NCBI GenBank assembly: GCA_025267735.1
Contig: CM046303.1
Coordinates: forward strand, 35,725,380 to 35,789,379
DNA: 64,000 nt
Direction: 5' to 3'
DNA from: Mactra quadrangularis
Taxonomy: Eukaryota; Mollusca; Bivalvia; Venerida; Mactridae
Shown here: one piece after another, positions 49,838 to 62,568 of the stretch
Position numbering within the stretch: the stretch's first letter is position 1
How the letters are laid out: the number at the start of each line of letters is the position of its first letter
Made by a program: the position numbers and the translations under genes
The notes under the pieces: generated by a model
The model's database searches: none
Told to the model about the DNA's origin: nothing
Seen by the model: only the letters and a program-made list of their open reading frames with translations

Positions 49838-50125
49838 TGTTGGGTTTAACGCCGTAGCAACACGTTGTATAGGTCATATAACTGCGGTCAGTCAACCTAC
49901 TTAATCCTCCTGGATGGCTAAATCTCTTGATTAAGCTGTTAACCAACTACAAAGCGAATACTTTCGTCAGTGACATAATCAAAAATCATTTGTAGGAGGG
50001 AGAATGGCCGTAAAAATAATTTCATGACTAAGCATCACGAAAGTATGCCACGCCCGGGAATCGAACCCACGACCCCTCGATCAGTAGACTTGCGTGCTAC
50101 CAACCAAGCTAGCAGGGCGGCTTTT
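49838..50125 (-). repeat. SINE with tRNA-Lys-like head (copy 1)
   Basis: Minus strand. The head near 50,125 reads GCTAGCTTGGTTGGTAGCA then GGGTCGTGGGTTCGATTCCC. The body runs down to GTTAAACCCAACAAAAAA at about 49,838. It aligns over its length with 51,187-51,513. Confidence 0.88.
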
Positions 50126-51186
50126 TTTAAGCAAATTATATCAATATAACTTGAACTGGGTTGAGCATGCCCTTAACTTGTAATGAATTGTAAGATATTA
50201 GCTTTTTTTGAAATTGTGGTTAAGATATCTATTGTAATCATTAAATGTTTTTTCCAAAAATATTTCTTCTAAAAATAACCTCCAACAGAAGTTTTCCCGA
50301 TAATGATAAAATGGCCACTAAAAGTCTAAGAATTGTGATTTAGAATGTACAAAATGTAGAAAATATCAATATATAAATAACATTGTATTAACAAATATTC
50401 CTATTAGAACATATTACTCCAAAAATATAGAAATAAAAACATAACAACTAGGCTGATTTCTGATAAGTTTTGGTAGCACTTCGCCTTAATATATGTGATT
50501 TTTCTTAATACCTTCTTTAACGTCTGTAAATATTCTATAAGCCAATTTTAAATTGAGTCATTAAGAGCTAGTTCATATAATTTGACTTTAATTGTTTTAA
50601 TTAATCCCAACTATTTTAAAGGTTATTCTACATCATGCTGAAGACTGGCGCAAGTGGCTTTATAGATAGGCCCACTTTCGGATCGTGGTTTTGCTTTGTA
50701 AAGTGCATGGTTAGCCTAATGTACGCCTTTTACATGTTTATCTAGTTTAGACTGTAGATTTAGAATATGTAAATAACCTACGATGTGTCAAATGCCGCTC
50801 GTTGAATATAATGCAATGTACAGTTTGCTGGAGGAATAGTCTAGTTTCTCTGCTTTTGGGGGAATCTTAAGTTGATAGTATTGCGGTATTGCGACATATA
50901 GACTTGTAACATATAGTACATAAACCTTGCAGAACTAAGGCAAGTGTCAGTGGCAATGCACGTATCAAGCAACGGAGTCAGCAAACGAAATTGTTAATAA
51001 AAAAGGTTAACTAAACTCTAGAATATTATGCACTAATTTATTTGGCTTAATGTCTTATAAATATGCTGATAGTTAATAATTTTACACACTACGATTTTTT
51101 GCCGTCAAATACTAATCTTCTAATTCGTGAAGATTGCTAATAGCTCTCAGTTTGGCCTCAAAAATAATATTAGCCATTACATTCAA
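50126..51186. other. No gene or repeat recognised
   Basis: AT-rich intron sequence with no supportable feature. Confidence 0.5.
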
Positions 51187-51513
51187 TTTTGTTTGTTTGT
51201 TTGTTTGTTTTGTTGGGTTTAACGCAGTAGCAACACATTGTATAGGTCATATAACGGCGGTCAGTAAACCTACTCACTCCTCCTGGAAAGGCCAAATCTC
51301 TGGATTTAGCTGTTAACCAACTACTAAGCACATACTTTCGTCAGTGACTGACAACTGTCCTACATAATTGATAATCATTGGTAGGAGGGAGAATGGCCGT
51401 AGAAACAATGTCATGACCAAACTCCACGAAAGTATGCCCCGCCCGGGAATCGAACCCACGACCCTTCGATCAGTAGACTTGCGTGCTACCAACTGAGCTA
51501 GCCGGGCGGCTTT
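51187..51513 (-). repeat. SINE with tRNA-Lys-like head (copy 2), (AAAC)n tail
   Basis: Minus strand. The head has GCCCGGCTAGCTCAGTTGGTAG (A box, close to eukaryotic tRNA-Lys GCCCGGCTAGCTCAGTCGG from memory) and GGGTCGTGGGTTCGATTCCC (B box). It ends in GTTAAACCCAACAAAAC and an AAAC-repeat tail (51,187-51,212). The anticodon arm does not fold as a tRNA-Lys. The minus-strand frame through it contains QLVARKSTDRRVVGSIPGRG, the usual mistranslation of such SINE heads. Confidence 0.92.
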
Positions 51514-54500
51514 ACATTCAATTTTGACATTTATAGCAACGGCTGGTCTATCGCACTGATAACTTATGTTTGAACTTGAGAAATAGTTAAAAAATTTCGG
51601 AATAAATGAAACATTGGAACTGGTAAAAAACATCACGGACATAACTGATCAAGTTTGCTCATTTCCCAAATATAAAATCAGTCTAATTTATTAAATACAG
51701 TCAGAATGTTCACTCTTAACGCATACAATTTTAGAACAAAAGAATGTTCTTATATTGATGTGACGACCAAAGTGAAGTTAAATGCTTTTACTAAAACTAT
51801 TCCTTTGTCGAGGTGTCAAATTAATTTTCAAGTTTGTAGTCATTAATTTACAGAAACAGTTTCAGTGACATTTTGTTGTTCCCATAAACTGGTTAATTAT
51901 TTGAATGCTGCAAGTTTACTTGTAGCCGTTGTTAGTCACAAACTTAACGCTGCTGTAAACAAATTGGATATATAGAAACACAGTAATAATAGTATACTCA
52001 TAAAACTTTGTTTATCATCCTGTCTTACCAGATGAGACTCCATCGTTACACCATAATTTACTGTTGCCTCTACCGTTTATGTTGCGTTTTTGTCTCAATT
52101 GTTAAAAAAAACTTTATTAAATTTAACTATCTTTGCATCGTTCACTTTAGTAAATTTACTGTTTCATTTATGTAACAATTTCACGCAAACTCCATCTGCA
52201 CTAAAATTAACTCATATTTAATTCAATTTACCATGTATGACATAGTCGTTTATTTAATAATCCGAGTATTAAAGTAATAATAACGTCAATAACATAAACA
52301 AGACATACACATAAAATACACTTACCTTTTGTACACGTGTTATTCCCTTAAAAACAAACACCAATGTAACAAAATATTCATAGACAAGTAATATAATATG
52401 CAAAAATAGTTTCGTGCTATTTCTATACTTAAGACTCTAAAGGTTATTACGAAAACAATCTTTGATAAGAAAATGAAACATTTACATAAATGTAAACATT
52501 AGTACAGACATCATATACACTTAGACTTGCATTAAATGTGTCTCAATTTTATCAGGCATTTATAAGCATTGTAGATACAAATGTTTCATTCTGGAACTGT
52601 TTCATACAGTTATTTACACACGTAGCAGATTAAGCAGAAAAAATACTAGACGATGCACTTACTGGATTTATTTACTTGATTTGAGGTTCGTTTCATCGCG
52701 TTTGATGCTTTGTATGCAATATTCTGATCAACACTAACAAAAAAATCTAAAACTACTCGTTATTACTAATAGAAAAAAATCAAGGATGTTGGATATTAAC
52801 TTGCATTTAATGTAGCTCAAGTTTTGATCATTATTTATTGCAAAAACACTGACCTTTTTGTCCTCGGAGTCAATGTAATGCATTGAACAAAAAGATAACT
52901 TTTGACAATGTAAATCAAGTACTCTGACAAAAATTAAATCGTTTTTGGATAAACTTTAAGTAAAAATTGAAATATATATGACGTCACTAAGTAGCATCGA
53001 TTTTTTGACAGTTGCATGCTGATGGCATAATTTCATCTACTTATTTTGTCTTTTACCTTTGTCATTGCGTTGAAGCCAAACGTCATTGACTCAGGAAAAG
53101 AAGTCAGAACCGACAGATAATGTCATAAAAGGTTAAAATGACGTACATTGACTGAAGAAATGAAATGAATTTTAAAAAGTGGCTAAAAAGAAATCTGGCA
53201 ATCCTGTCATTATATCATATCAATGCAAAATACAAAATGACATATCATATTGAAATAAGAGCACTTCAGTAATAATTTATGACTAATGACGCCGTTAAAT
53301 GCCAAAGCATGGACATGATTGACAAAATGTTATAAACAGAACAATAATTACAAAATAACAAAAATCATGGCGATTGTTGCTATGGTAATCGTTGAAGGAA
53401 AATAACACTTTTGTAATCATATTCTAAGTAAGTTATCATACTCGGTGTCACATTTATGAAATTTTTCATCTATCATCTTTTCTGGGTTTATCAGATTTGT
53501 ATTTATCAAATATTTGTGTCTGTTCTGCAATTAGACAATATTGGTACTTTTTGTATACTCGGTGACAAACTAGAACAGAAGGTCATTTAATGTTTTGTTT
53601 TGTTTTTACTTTTATTTATGCAACAGTTCGACTAATTTAAGCCTACAACATCTCTGTGTCTGATAAACTATTCTTATGAAATTACACATCTGATTAATGA
53701 TTAGTTTATTGCCCACAAACACGGTGTAATGCTATTTTGTATAAGTTCGTAGGGGTCATTTTGGTTTTTTAAGCGGATTAAATACAAGATAATGAACGAG
53801 ATAATGTGTTGGTTGCCGCTAGATTTGACTTTTTTCAGTGTAAGTATTGGGTGTTTTTATGTAGGTTGTATGAAACATACTCTTGATACAATAAGTGCTG
53901 ATGTCAAACTTGACAACAAGTGTAATAGAACGATGGTTTTCAGTGTAAGATTAGATTACTGAATGGTGTAAAAAGTCTCTGTATATTGAGTACATGTATA
54001 TGACATTTAACCATTTAATTATTCAGCTTGTTTCTATTACTTGTTCGTGAACTAGTATCCCTTGGAGGCTTTACGTCAATCGCACAGTTTTTGTCGGGCG
54101 TTGCCATTCCTTATTTTATTCAGTGTCAAATATAAAAGGAAGAAAACGACCGATATAATTTGATGTTATATTGTGGAAACACTTGATGATACGATGAAAA
54201 TAAACAAAGAAAGCCCGCATGTAGTGTTTGAGGTAAATCAAATTCAGGATAACACTGAGAGGCAGAGGCGCGAAGATTGTCAGAATTTTTATATATTTAG
54301 AAGGATATATAAAGCTCGTACAAAGACGATTTTATTGAGTGCGTTTCGTGGTTTTAATAGAATGTATAGACTTTTACTTATACAACCGGTAGGCTTTTTG
54401 TGAAAACCCGCTGTTCATGACTCCCGCATCTTAAACAGCAATTTACTTTCCACTTTAAAAATAGAAAACTAAAATGACTTTTTTCAAATTCTAAGATTAA

Positions 54501-55344
54501 CTTCATCTTGCAATTTGATCTTTAAGAAGGGTAGAAACTAATGTTTGTGTTTTCTTTATTAATTGGGATAAACGTCGTGTCAAAACAGTTGTGATCATTT
54601 TAAGGCGGTCACAGCACATTGCCTAGCCTCCCTGGATCGTTGCCTATAATCAGTACTCACCTAACCTTCCACTAAGTCAGCAACTTCTCCAAATACCTCA
54701 TCAATTGTCATATACTCTTACCCACGATAACTTGATAAACGCTAATCATACCCTGAACAAAATTTGCAGTGCATTGCTTCGTTTCTAGATCATTCGTGCT
54801 GTTGTAAGAGAAAGACAAATGCAAATTGATGCCGCTTGGAGCGTATTCCGCTCCTTATGTAGTAGTTTCTTTACATCAAAATATAGCTTGAAGTATCTCA
54901 AGAGCAAATCCATTTAACGAATTAAACCTAACTATTTTATACCAACACATATATAATTAGAATACTTTCTAGTATCTAAGTAATGCTCGATACAATTACT
55001 ATACTGAGCCAATAAATCACACAAATAGATTAGTCACTAGGTTTTTATACCATGATTACTGGATGCAATCATTGACTTCAGAAAATCAAATTGTTCCATT
55101 TGCTTCGAGTCTCAAATAATCGCAATTGTCATTGAAAACTGTTTTACACTAAACATAAATGGTATCAAAGTGGTATATATCTACTTATTTTAAAGAATGT
55201 TGCGGACTTCGTGCAGTTTTACAATGTAAGCACGTAAGCGATACTGGTTCACCTTGGGTCACGGCAGACCATACACACCGTTAGAAACAATGAACAATAA
55301 TATCAACTTTCATCCTGATATGGTTAAGTTTTTGGCATCTCTTA
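51514..55344. other. No exon found, including M3 search
   Basis: I read the + strand here for M3 (an STMxxVxLS...V-type helix followed by HH/HR and MPxW) next to splice signals and found none. A 76-codon frame at 54,173-54,403 is unrecognised and probably random. Confidence 0.45.
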
Positions 55345-55571
55345 GTAAAGTTCAGTTGTCTAGGAAAACTGGTTAGGTGAGTAGTCTATCGAAATTTATA
55401 AAAGCAACAATATCTATAAACGGCACAGATACAAGCAAACACAAAACTTTTTTCTCACAATGTATAGGATGAGTACAAATTTAATTTGCATGTGTTATAT
55501 ATATTTTATTAATTTTATTAATTTCGATGGACTACTCACCTAACCAGTTTTCCTAGACAACTGAACTTTAC
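55345..55571. mobile_element. 227-bp MITE with ~50-bp TIRs
   Basis: GTAAAGTTCAGTTGTCTAGG... continuing AAAACTGGTTAGGTGAGTAG and CTATCGAAAT at the left is matched inverted at the right with one mismatch. AT-rich interior. The very similar arms suggest a recent insertion or a strong foldback. Confidence 0.9.
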
Positions 55572-57737
55572 AAAGTATTGGGGGAAATACTCGATAATCA
55601 ACTAACTAATAGAGTTAATAGAGCGTATGACAGTTGATGTAGGTTTCAAGGGATTGTAAAATTTAGCCTTAATAGTTTTAAGGGCCATTTCTTCGCCTTT
55701 CTCTCTGTATCATGTAAGGTAGTTGTTCGCTAGTGGCGAGTGAATGTGCATAGTTATTGTTAATCAGCCATTAACAGTGAGAAAGACGATTGCTTGCCGC
55801 GATATGATAAAGTGTCAAAGAGCTGCGCAAATTCATTCAAACAAACCATTAGATCAAAAGCGATGATTACGACTGGCGACCTGTCAAAGAATCAAGCCGT
55901 TGATATGTATACATTTTGTTAAGAATAGTTTGTGTCCAATTAACTATGTCTGGTGTTATACCTCTAAATGTCAAGAATTATTATTATATAATTTGTTCGA
56001 GTCAACAAATGTTCAACAATGATTGTCACATTGTGTATACAAATTAGTCTCGATGCTTGGTCCGATAGTTTGGATAAGATCGTTTTTGGACATAGATGTC
56101 AGATGAGAAGTTTTAAAAGATATAAAATTTTACAGATGATACCACATAATTTTCGGAAAGTATAATGTTTTATTGGTTTCATATTCTAATAACTCAGGAA
56201 CTAAGGACCTTTGTAAAACATGAACACACTCTTTACTCACACACTTAAAATTAATTCAAATAAAATTTGATTCAATAGTAGCGTTCATAACTTGTCCATT
56301 GTGTCACTTTGTTCAACTATGCTTAGTTTAACAAACAACAACAAACAATTTTTTCTAGATAAATAGGTGCGTGCATTTCGGAAAAGATACACGTTTTTGA
56401 TTTATTGTCATAAATAGCTTTATACATTTTGTTCAGTCACCAAGCTCAAAATAAAATTAGTTAATTGGTTAAAAGTTTGGGTTTTGAGAGCTAAAATTAA
56501 ATATGAATTGAACATCTGAATTTTTAATTAAACCATTTTTATCAAGTATATTTAGGCTATGTACGACCTAACCCTCGCATTTTTAGGCCTCATATGCATT
56601 TGTCCTTACCGCCAGGTTTCGCTCTCCACAAAAAGCTGACAAATTATCAATTTGTGGAAAAAAAGTTACGTGATCAAATCCTGGTCTTTTGGATTTAAAT
56701 TTGATGCGCTGTATCACTGTTCAGGGCCAAGGGGAAAACATCTTCAAACAGAGCATGCAGTGCGCAATCGGAATAACAGATACTTCATTAAAGAAATGGT
56801 GTTTTTTGTTGGAGTCTTTTTGCCTTTTTAATTAGTTTGTTTTGCAGTCAGAAACGATTCTGAATGATATTCGGAGGTTTTTTAATTTCAAAATGATTGA
56901 AAAGTTTCTTGTATGAGTTTCGGTTTTAAATTACGACATTACAACCTACCTCCGCTGATCAAAATTGTAAAGCCAGAATTGCAATTTATTTTGCAAGAAC
57001 AAATAACAAAAATCAATTTATAACAAAATGTATGAGATTTTTTTCGTCTTTTCAAGATGAAGAATTTTGATGTGTGTTTTATATGTAATTAATTGTTGCT
57101 ACATATTGTGTGTTGTAAGAAGAGCAATAAAACATTATTTTATGGAATCAATCAATGATATCAATCATCTCTGCAATTCTTTAACAATTCATATACCAAA
57201 TTGAAAATGTTATAAATACTCATATTTCTTTCAATGAGAAATGAATACTGTCATTACTGCGTTTTATCATAACAATTTATTCCTATTCATGTATCACGAC
57301 TGAGTTCCTTCTCAATCTTTTGGCTCTATTACTAGCTGAAGAACGAGATAAAAACATTTATAATCCATTTTTCATTTAAAAGTCGCTTAGTTCAAATAAA
57401 GGACCGTAATAGTGATAGACGTTGGCTTTAACCTATTGAGTGCTACTATCGGCAATGATCTGTTTCTTGTTGATTTTTTGTGTTCGATATTGGCTAAAGG
57501 TTTGGGTTTGAAGAGCTTAGCTTCTCCAAGGATCATGGATAGAATAACTGGCCGCCACGATAAGTCTGAACAAATGTTGAAAAACAGCATAAAGCAAAAT
57601 ACATAACATTTAATGTTTCATTGATATTTTTGTAAAACTTGAACAAGCATAAATATTAGCCGAAATAAAACGTTAAAGGTCTACAAGTTTATTTGTATAT
57701 ATTTCTTTTTATTTTATAACGTTTTTACATTGTACAG
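55572..57737. other. No supportable gene
   Basis: A 64-codon frame at 57,412-57,606 (VGFNLLSATIGND, then SILAKGLGLKSLASPRIMDR) has non-random-looking composition, but I do not recognise it and it lacks a clear acceptor. It could be a fragment of an unrecognised coding exon or repeat. Confidence 0.35.
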
Positions 57738-57802
57738 CGGACGACACATCTAACAAGAGTGCTGGAGAAGTTTTTCCAACTACTTGCCTACTCTTTCACT
57801 AG
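57738..57802 (+). CDS. Possible short terminal exon, phase 1
   Basis: A long T-rich tract ending TTTTTACATTGTACAG precedes an open frame (phase 1) encoding xDDTSNKSAGEVFPTTCLLFH and a TAG stop at 57800-57802; AATAAA follows 86 bp later. Phase matches the M2 exon donor, so splicing would give PLIA followed by this tail and a receptor truncated after M2. It could equally be the last exon after unseen M3/M4 exons, part of another gene, or chance. No family resemblance. Confidence 0.25.
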
Positions 57803-57887
57803 GAGCTGAACAATTCTCTGTTCAAAAAAATATACTGGTCCAAAATGATAGTATACTTTCATCCTCGTGACAAGAAACAATTGAAAC

Positions 57888-57893
57888 AATAAA
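57888..57893 (+). promoter_or_regulatory. AATAAA polyadenylation signal candidate
   Basis: Canonical hexamer 86 bp after the stop of the possible terminal exon at 57738-57802. Common by chance in AT-rich DNA, so only its position supports it. Confidence 0.25.
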
Positions 57894-58097
57894 AGTCCTT
57901 TTGTACATATTATAACAATGATAACCCGTGTCTAGTACGAATGACTATTTGGTTGGTATTAAAATGGCATGACAATCATATTCATATTTTTGTACCCAAC
58001 TATTTGTACCGGATGGTTATAACCTCTTACTATAATTTCACAAAAACACAAAAATAGTCGTGCACTTGATGTTATACAAATAACACATTGTCCTTTA

Positions 58098-58140
58098 TAC
58101 AGTGCCCTTCAAAAGTTCCTGGACAAATGAAATTTTAAAG
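58098..58140. repeat. Solitary Tc1-like terminal repeat
   Basis: TACAGTGCCCTTCAAAAG followed by TTCCTGGACA resembles the ends of the MITE at 30,318 and of Tc1 elements generally. I found no matching inverted end within ~1 kb. The 150-codon frame starting here (58,102-58,554) is unrecognised and may be transposon-derived or random. Confidence 0.5.
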
Positions 58141-59066
58141 ATAAACCACACATTCATACTGCGAGAAATTTTCAAACAACTTAAGTGTTATCATTTCATA
58201 CAGTTTGAATCTCTTGCACCAAAGTCCCTATCTTATGATTATAAAAATGCGTACGTCCCTGAGCATACATACATGTACACTACCTTATATATAATATACA
58301 TGGTATTGAACCTTTTCCACAGTGCTAACCGTTTTTCTTCAGAAAATGTCGGTATCGATTTAAAATCAAACATTCCTCTAACATCATGCAAAGTTACAAG
58401 TTTGTATCTACTAACTAAGAGACAATTTCTGGAACCAAAGCAGACACTACAAGAGTATGCTCTAATTTTAACTACAATAAAAAATCATAGACTCGATATA
58501 AATCCAAATATAGTAAAATATATGAACCAAATAGACTGTTTTAACCCTAAATAATTCCACCAATTTTACCATTATCATTATTGATATCCTCCTTATTGAG
58601 AAAAGTTTCGATTCTTTGTGGAAAGGTACACAAGCGAGGATTGGTAAATTAAGTGTTCATGAAATCAGTTTAGTTAGTCGGTCGACTTACATAGCATAAT
58701 AAAACGTGCAAATAAATGGCGTAAAATCCATTTAAAATAGAAAATTGACATTATCTTATATTGTCTCGTATTTTCTTTCAAGCCCTAAAAACTAAGGCAA
58801 TAAAATTGACATACTACATTCTCATTGAAATTGGTATCTAATTTAAACACTATGTTTTACATTTAACGATATCATAACCTATTTCATTGACATAAAAAGC
58901 AAGAATTGTGTGATCATAGATATAAGCTACAGAACTTCATTTAAATCATTTCTCATAATTTTCATATCTATTGAATTTATGTTTATCTAAACTATTTAAT
59001 GAATATATTAGATAATAAAACTGATTTAGATTGTCATTTCTCGATTTAGTTACTGATAGGTTTTTG

Positions 59067-59455
59067 TGTTTCTACGGCCTTGGTTTCTTCAAACGCTTTT
59101 TCAACGCGACCCTAAGATACGGAGAGACACAAATTGCAACAAATCCACTCATGTTTAATTTGGTAGACAAAATACAGAATGTCATATATTGATTCAATAT
59201 TTGATAGTATTATGAGTTTCTACGCCGTTTATACCTTCAAACGCCTTTTCAATGCGGTCTCTGAGATAGTGAGTGTCACAAATAGCAACAAAATCCACTC
59301 AGGTAGTTTAGTCGGTTTATAGTCTAACGACAAATCCAGAATATCTTATCTTGATTCAGTACTTGATAGTATCATGTATTTTTACGCCTTTAATACATTC
59401 AAACGCTCTTTCAAATGCCGTATCTGAAATACAGTTAAGTCGGTTGCGCTTCTGA
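59067..59455. repeat. Degenerate tandem repeat, ~150-160 bp x 2.5
   Basis: TTCAAACGCTTTTTCAACGCG near 59,089, TTCAAACGCCTTTTCAATGCG near 59,236 and TTCAAACGCTCTTTCAAATGCC near 59,397 anchor three copies. Each is followed by an AGATA-AG...CACAAAT-CAACAAA-TCCACTCA-type segment (lost in the third) and a GATTCARTAYTTGATAGTAT segment before the next copy. Confidence 0.85.
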
Positions 59456-60194
59456 AGACAAATTCAGAAATCTTGACTTCGATTTCCAAGTCGGATTTTT
59501 ATGCCTCTATTGAATTTTATCATTAATATGTATACTTTTACTGACGTCCTCTATTCCTTTTCTCAATAGATCAGTTGTAAGCCCCAGGCGAAGGTATGTG
59601 TATGGCACTGGTTAAAACCTAGGTTCAGAAATCTAGAGGGAGTTAGTATGTCTTCTGACCACCGCGACGTACCTTAACAAGTGTGGAAGACGTGGCGTTA
59701 TGCATCATTATTATCACAATATCAGAATCGTATATAACAGATAGAAATAATTGTCTAAGAGAGATAACTGTGAAACTTATAATTTCTGTACATGTTTCTA
59801 ACGTTTAACTTTGATATAAAGATTCTCTATTGACTTCAATTGTTCACATTCGCCATTATGGTGGAAAGCTTGAGGGAATCGCCTTCAAATCACTAAATCG
59901 ATAACGTAACTAGTGTTATGTGTTCAAGCCTAGAAAAAAGCTATTGGCCATGAATTTTAATGTGATAAACGCATTCTGTCGTTCAAGGGTGGCGGCAACT
60001 TATACTCGCGCAAAATGGTACGATAAAAATGTAAACTGTCGATCTTATTGACTCTCGTTGTTTAAAAGGGACACATAACAGCAATCTAACGTAGCATTAT
60101 TTCCAAATTATTAAACTGGCGTACACCGTATTGCAAATAAGTCCCAACACATTAATCACACTGACCACGTTGGGCGCGAGCTGAAATTACCAAC

Positions 60195-61260
60195 TTGTAC
60201 TTTAACAAACATATTTGTTTTCTTCACGCTATTCCTTCAAATTTATTGATCGATTAAACATCGTGTCAATTTGATCTTGTTAACGTTAAAATGTGGATTC
60301 ATGCAGAAAAATGACTGTTACTATTCGCGTTTAATCCGAAAAAACAAATTTAGACACCATTTATGTTGTTTTCTCGCCTGACATCAGTTTAAAATCAAAT
60401 AAAATGATGATTGAACATGAAGATGGCTTTGGCAAATTTTCATAATTTCCATAGTGCGTGTTTAATTGGAAATTTAACTTTCAATAATTTGATTACTGGC
60501 TTTTTGTTTCTTGTATTTTTTAATTTCATTTCTACATCAATCTCTCTAATGTAATCAATAATGAACTTGGTAGTTTGAACATTTGTTTTAGAATGCTTAA
60601 ATGGCTTGAGATGTTTATATTGATAATGGTTGTAAACTTTCTTAGCTAAATGTTCAAGCTGTTATGTTGCCTTGATTGGTTTTGTTTCTAGCTAAGTTTT
60701 ATTATCAAGTTTATCTGACATTATACGTCAGATACAGCTTTATAAACTAAAAAAGCACAGATTTTGAAGTTATGTACGCGTTATTATGAGACAGACCCAT
60801 GATACCGGTTACAGTGTAGATGTCATTAAACAGTCAATTAAAGACAACATTATTCTAAAAACGAAACATTTGTCCTTTTTTCACGCTATTCCATCATTTG
60901 TGGAGTTCGATTTGATATTGTGTGAATTTCATCTTGTTAACGTTAAATTGTGGATTCATGCAGAAAATATGACTGTCGCTTATCGCGTTAAATCTCAAAA
61001 ACAAATTTAGGTACCATTTTACATTATTTACACGTCTGGCTATAAAATGATGATAAAACATCATATAACTCGTTTAAATATTTAAAAAAAATGTTCATAA
61101 ATGTCACTGGTTGCTTAATTTCATGTTTAGCTTTCAATACTATTGCTATTAGCCTTTTGTTACTCTTTCATTTCATTTCTACGATCATATCTTGATATTA
61201 CCGCCCGCAAATAAACTCGATGATATTAGCGTTTCTTGTTAGAATATTTGAATGATGGTG
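60195..61260. repeat. Tandem duplication, ~657-bp period
   Basis: ATCTTGTTAACGTTAAA followed by TGTGGATTCATGCAGAAAA occurs near 60,274 and 60,931. Flanking similarity includes TTCACGCTATTCC before, and CGCGTTTAATC...AAAAACAAATTTAG plus TTTCATTTCTAC after. No conserved frame. Confidence 0.8.
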
Positions 61261-62092
61261 TAATATTGACCAAAGTTGTACACACTTTTTAAATGAACAT
61301 TGTCAAGATATTCTGAATGGTAAGATGCTAAGATTAAGTGTTTTATTCAGTGTGTCAATTGTTAGCATAAGATGCGTACAACTTCATGCAAGTAGTGAAT
61401 GAAATCAAAGTAAACATGCACTTTAAGTAAATAAACGTACTTCTACTGACATACTATTTTACAAACAGTTATTTTAATTTTATAATGGTAAGAGTCCTTT
61501 TATAAAGTCCTATATCAGGACAAGTCAAAATTTAAAAAATATCGATTACTCCCACTTAAAAACAAACACAAATATTTTAAACGTGCAACATATTTTTGAA
61601 ATCCTAGTATAAATAGACGGTAAAACGGATTCATTTGCTAAACATATGCGCGTTTCTCTTGGGCTGTATTAAGACATGTATGTATTAATCAACAGATACT
61701 TACTGTTACTAAGTGTCTTGAAGCTGAGGTCATCAACATGAAAATCTATATAAAGCGTTAGACGTCTTGGTGTTGTATAGTCAATCAGATATTTAATATT
61801 ATAAAACTTTTTAAATAGAATATTAATACTGATAAGTTATTTTAACATCAAGTTGAACATCATTTAAATATCAGTGCTCCTGTATCTACATCTATATGTT
61901 TACTGGCTTTGGAAACAAATTAATTCAATTCATTTAGTTTTGACACATTTACGCTGAATACTTACATAGCAATTACATTAAAACATTGCACTGTTTATTT
62001 ACAAAAATAATTACAGAACATAATAGAATTTTATTTCTCCCACATCAATGCATAGGAAAGAAACAATAAGAATAATCACCATTAAATTTCAG
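61261..62092. other. No exon recognised
   Basis: AT-rich. The final ACCATTAAATTTCAG is the acceptor of the next entry. Confidence 0.45.
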
Positions 62093-62268
62093 AAGACATT
62101 GATTGGAATGAACTACTGTGTCTTGAGAAAGACTCCCACACGTATGAAATAACACAACCGAATTTCAATTCTTCTATAACTGGTTACTACAACAGAATTG
62201 TTGGCTTCTTCATTTTACTGTCCAACCTTACACAGGGTTTTGTCGTCTACTTCTTTCCATTGTCATAA
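62093..62268 (+). CDS. Candidate terminal exon with membrane helix (possible nAChR M4)
   Basis: After TTAAATTTCAG an open frame (phase 1) reads xDIDWNELLCLEKDSHTYEI, then SSITGYYNR and the hydrophobic helix IVGFFILLSNLTQGFVVYFF, ending PLS and a TAA stop at 62266-62268. A polar stretch, then an (D/N)R pair entering a single C-terminal helix just before the stop, is how Cys-loop receptor M4 ends. The phase suits the M2 exon or any phase-1 upstream exon, and the strand is correct. Against it: I found no M3 or cytoplasmic-loop exon in the 12.5 kb between, and the helix is too diverged to identify by eye. It may belong to another gene. Confidence 0.4.
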
Positions 62269-62568
62269 TATTTTGTAACTAAAATTTCTGCCAAAATGAG
62301 ACAAGCCATTTTATATTTAATATATTGAATTCAGAAGTTAAGAGCCTAGGTCATTTTCCACTTTCTAGTACTTTGAGGCTATCAGTATTCATAAATAATT
62401 TCATGTTATTATAGTTTATTCTTAACAGAAAACTTGCTACTATAAAAATTGTTGATTTCAAAAACAAAATGTAATGATTCTATGACAAGTATGTTCACGC
62501 TTGTTGGATATTTATAGGGCTGAAACTTTTTCAAAGTGTTAAAGCAATTTAATATAATCACGGGAAAC

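Noticed and set aside
50620..50675. M3 end (VILHHAEDW) in frame
   Set aside because: Only a few residues resemble the end of M3; there is no upstream helix and the frame stops at once.
51435..51508. Functional tRNA gene
   Set aside because: A and B boxes are good and resemble tRNA-Lys, but the anticodon arm and T stem do not fold correctly and the unit continues into a SINE body and tail.
51313..51642. 109-codon minus-strand frame with QLVARKSTDRRVVGSIPGRG
   Set aside because: This is the standard mistranslation of a tRNA-derived SINE head, not a protein.
52036..52110. M3 or terminal exon after CTTACCAG
   Set aside because: The open frame is short, lacks a hydrophobic helix followed by HH/MPxW, and no donor is present.
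58102..58554. 150-codon plus-strand gene
   Set aside because: Starts inside a Tc1-like terminal repeat, has no family resemblance and no splice or regulatory context.
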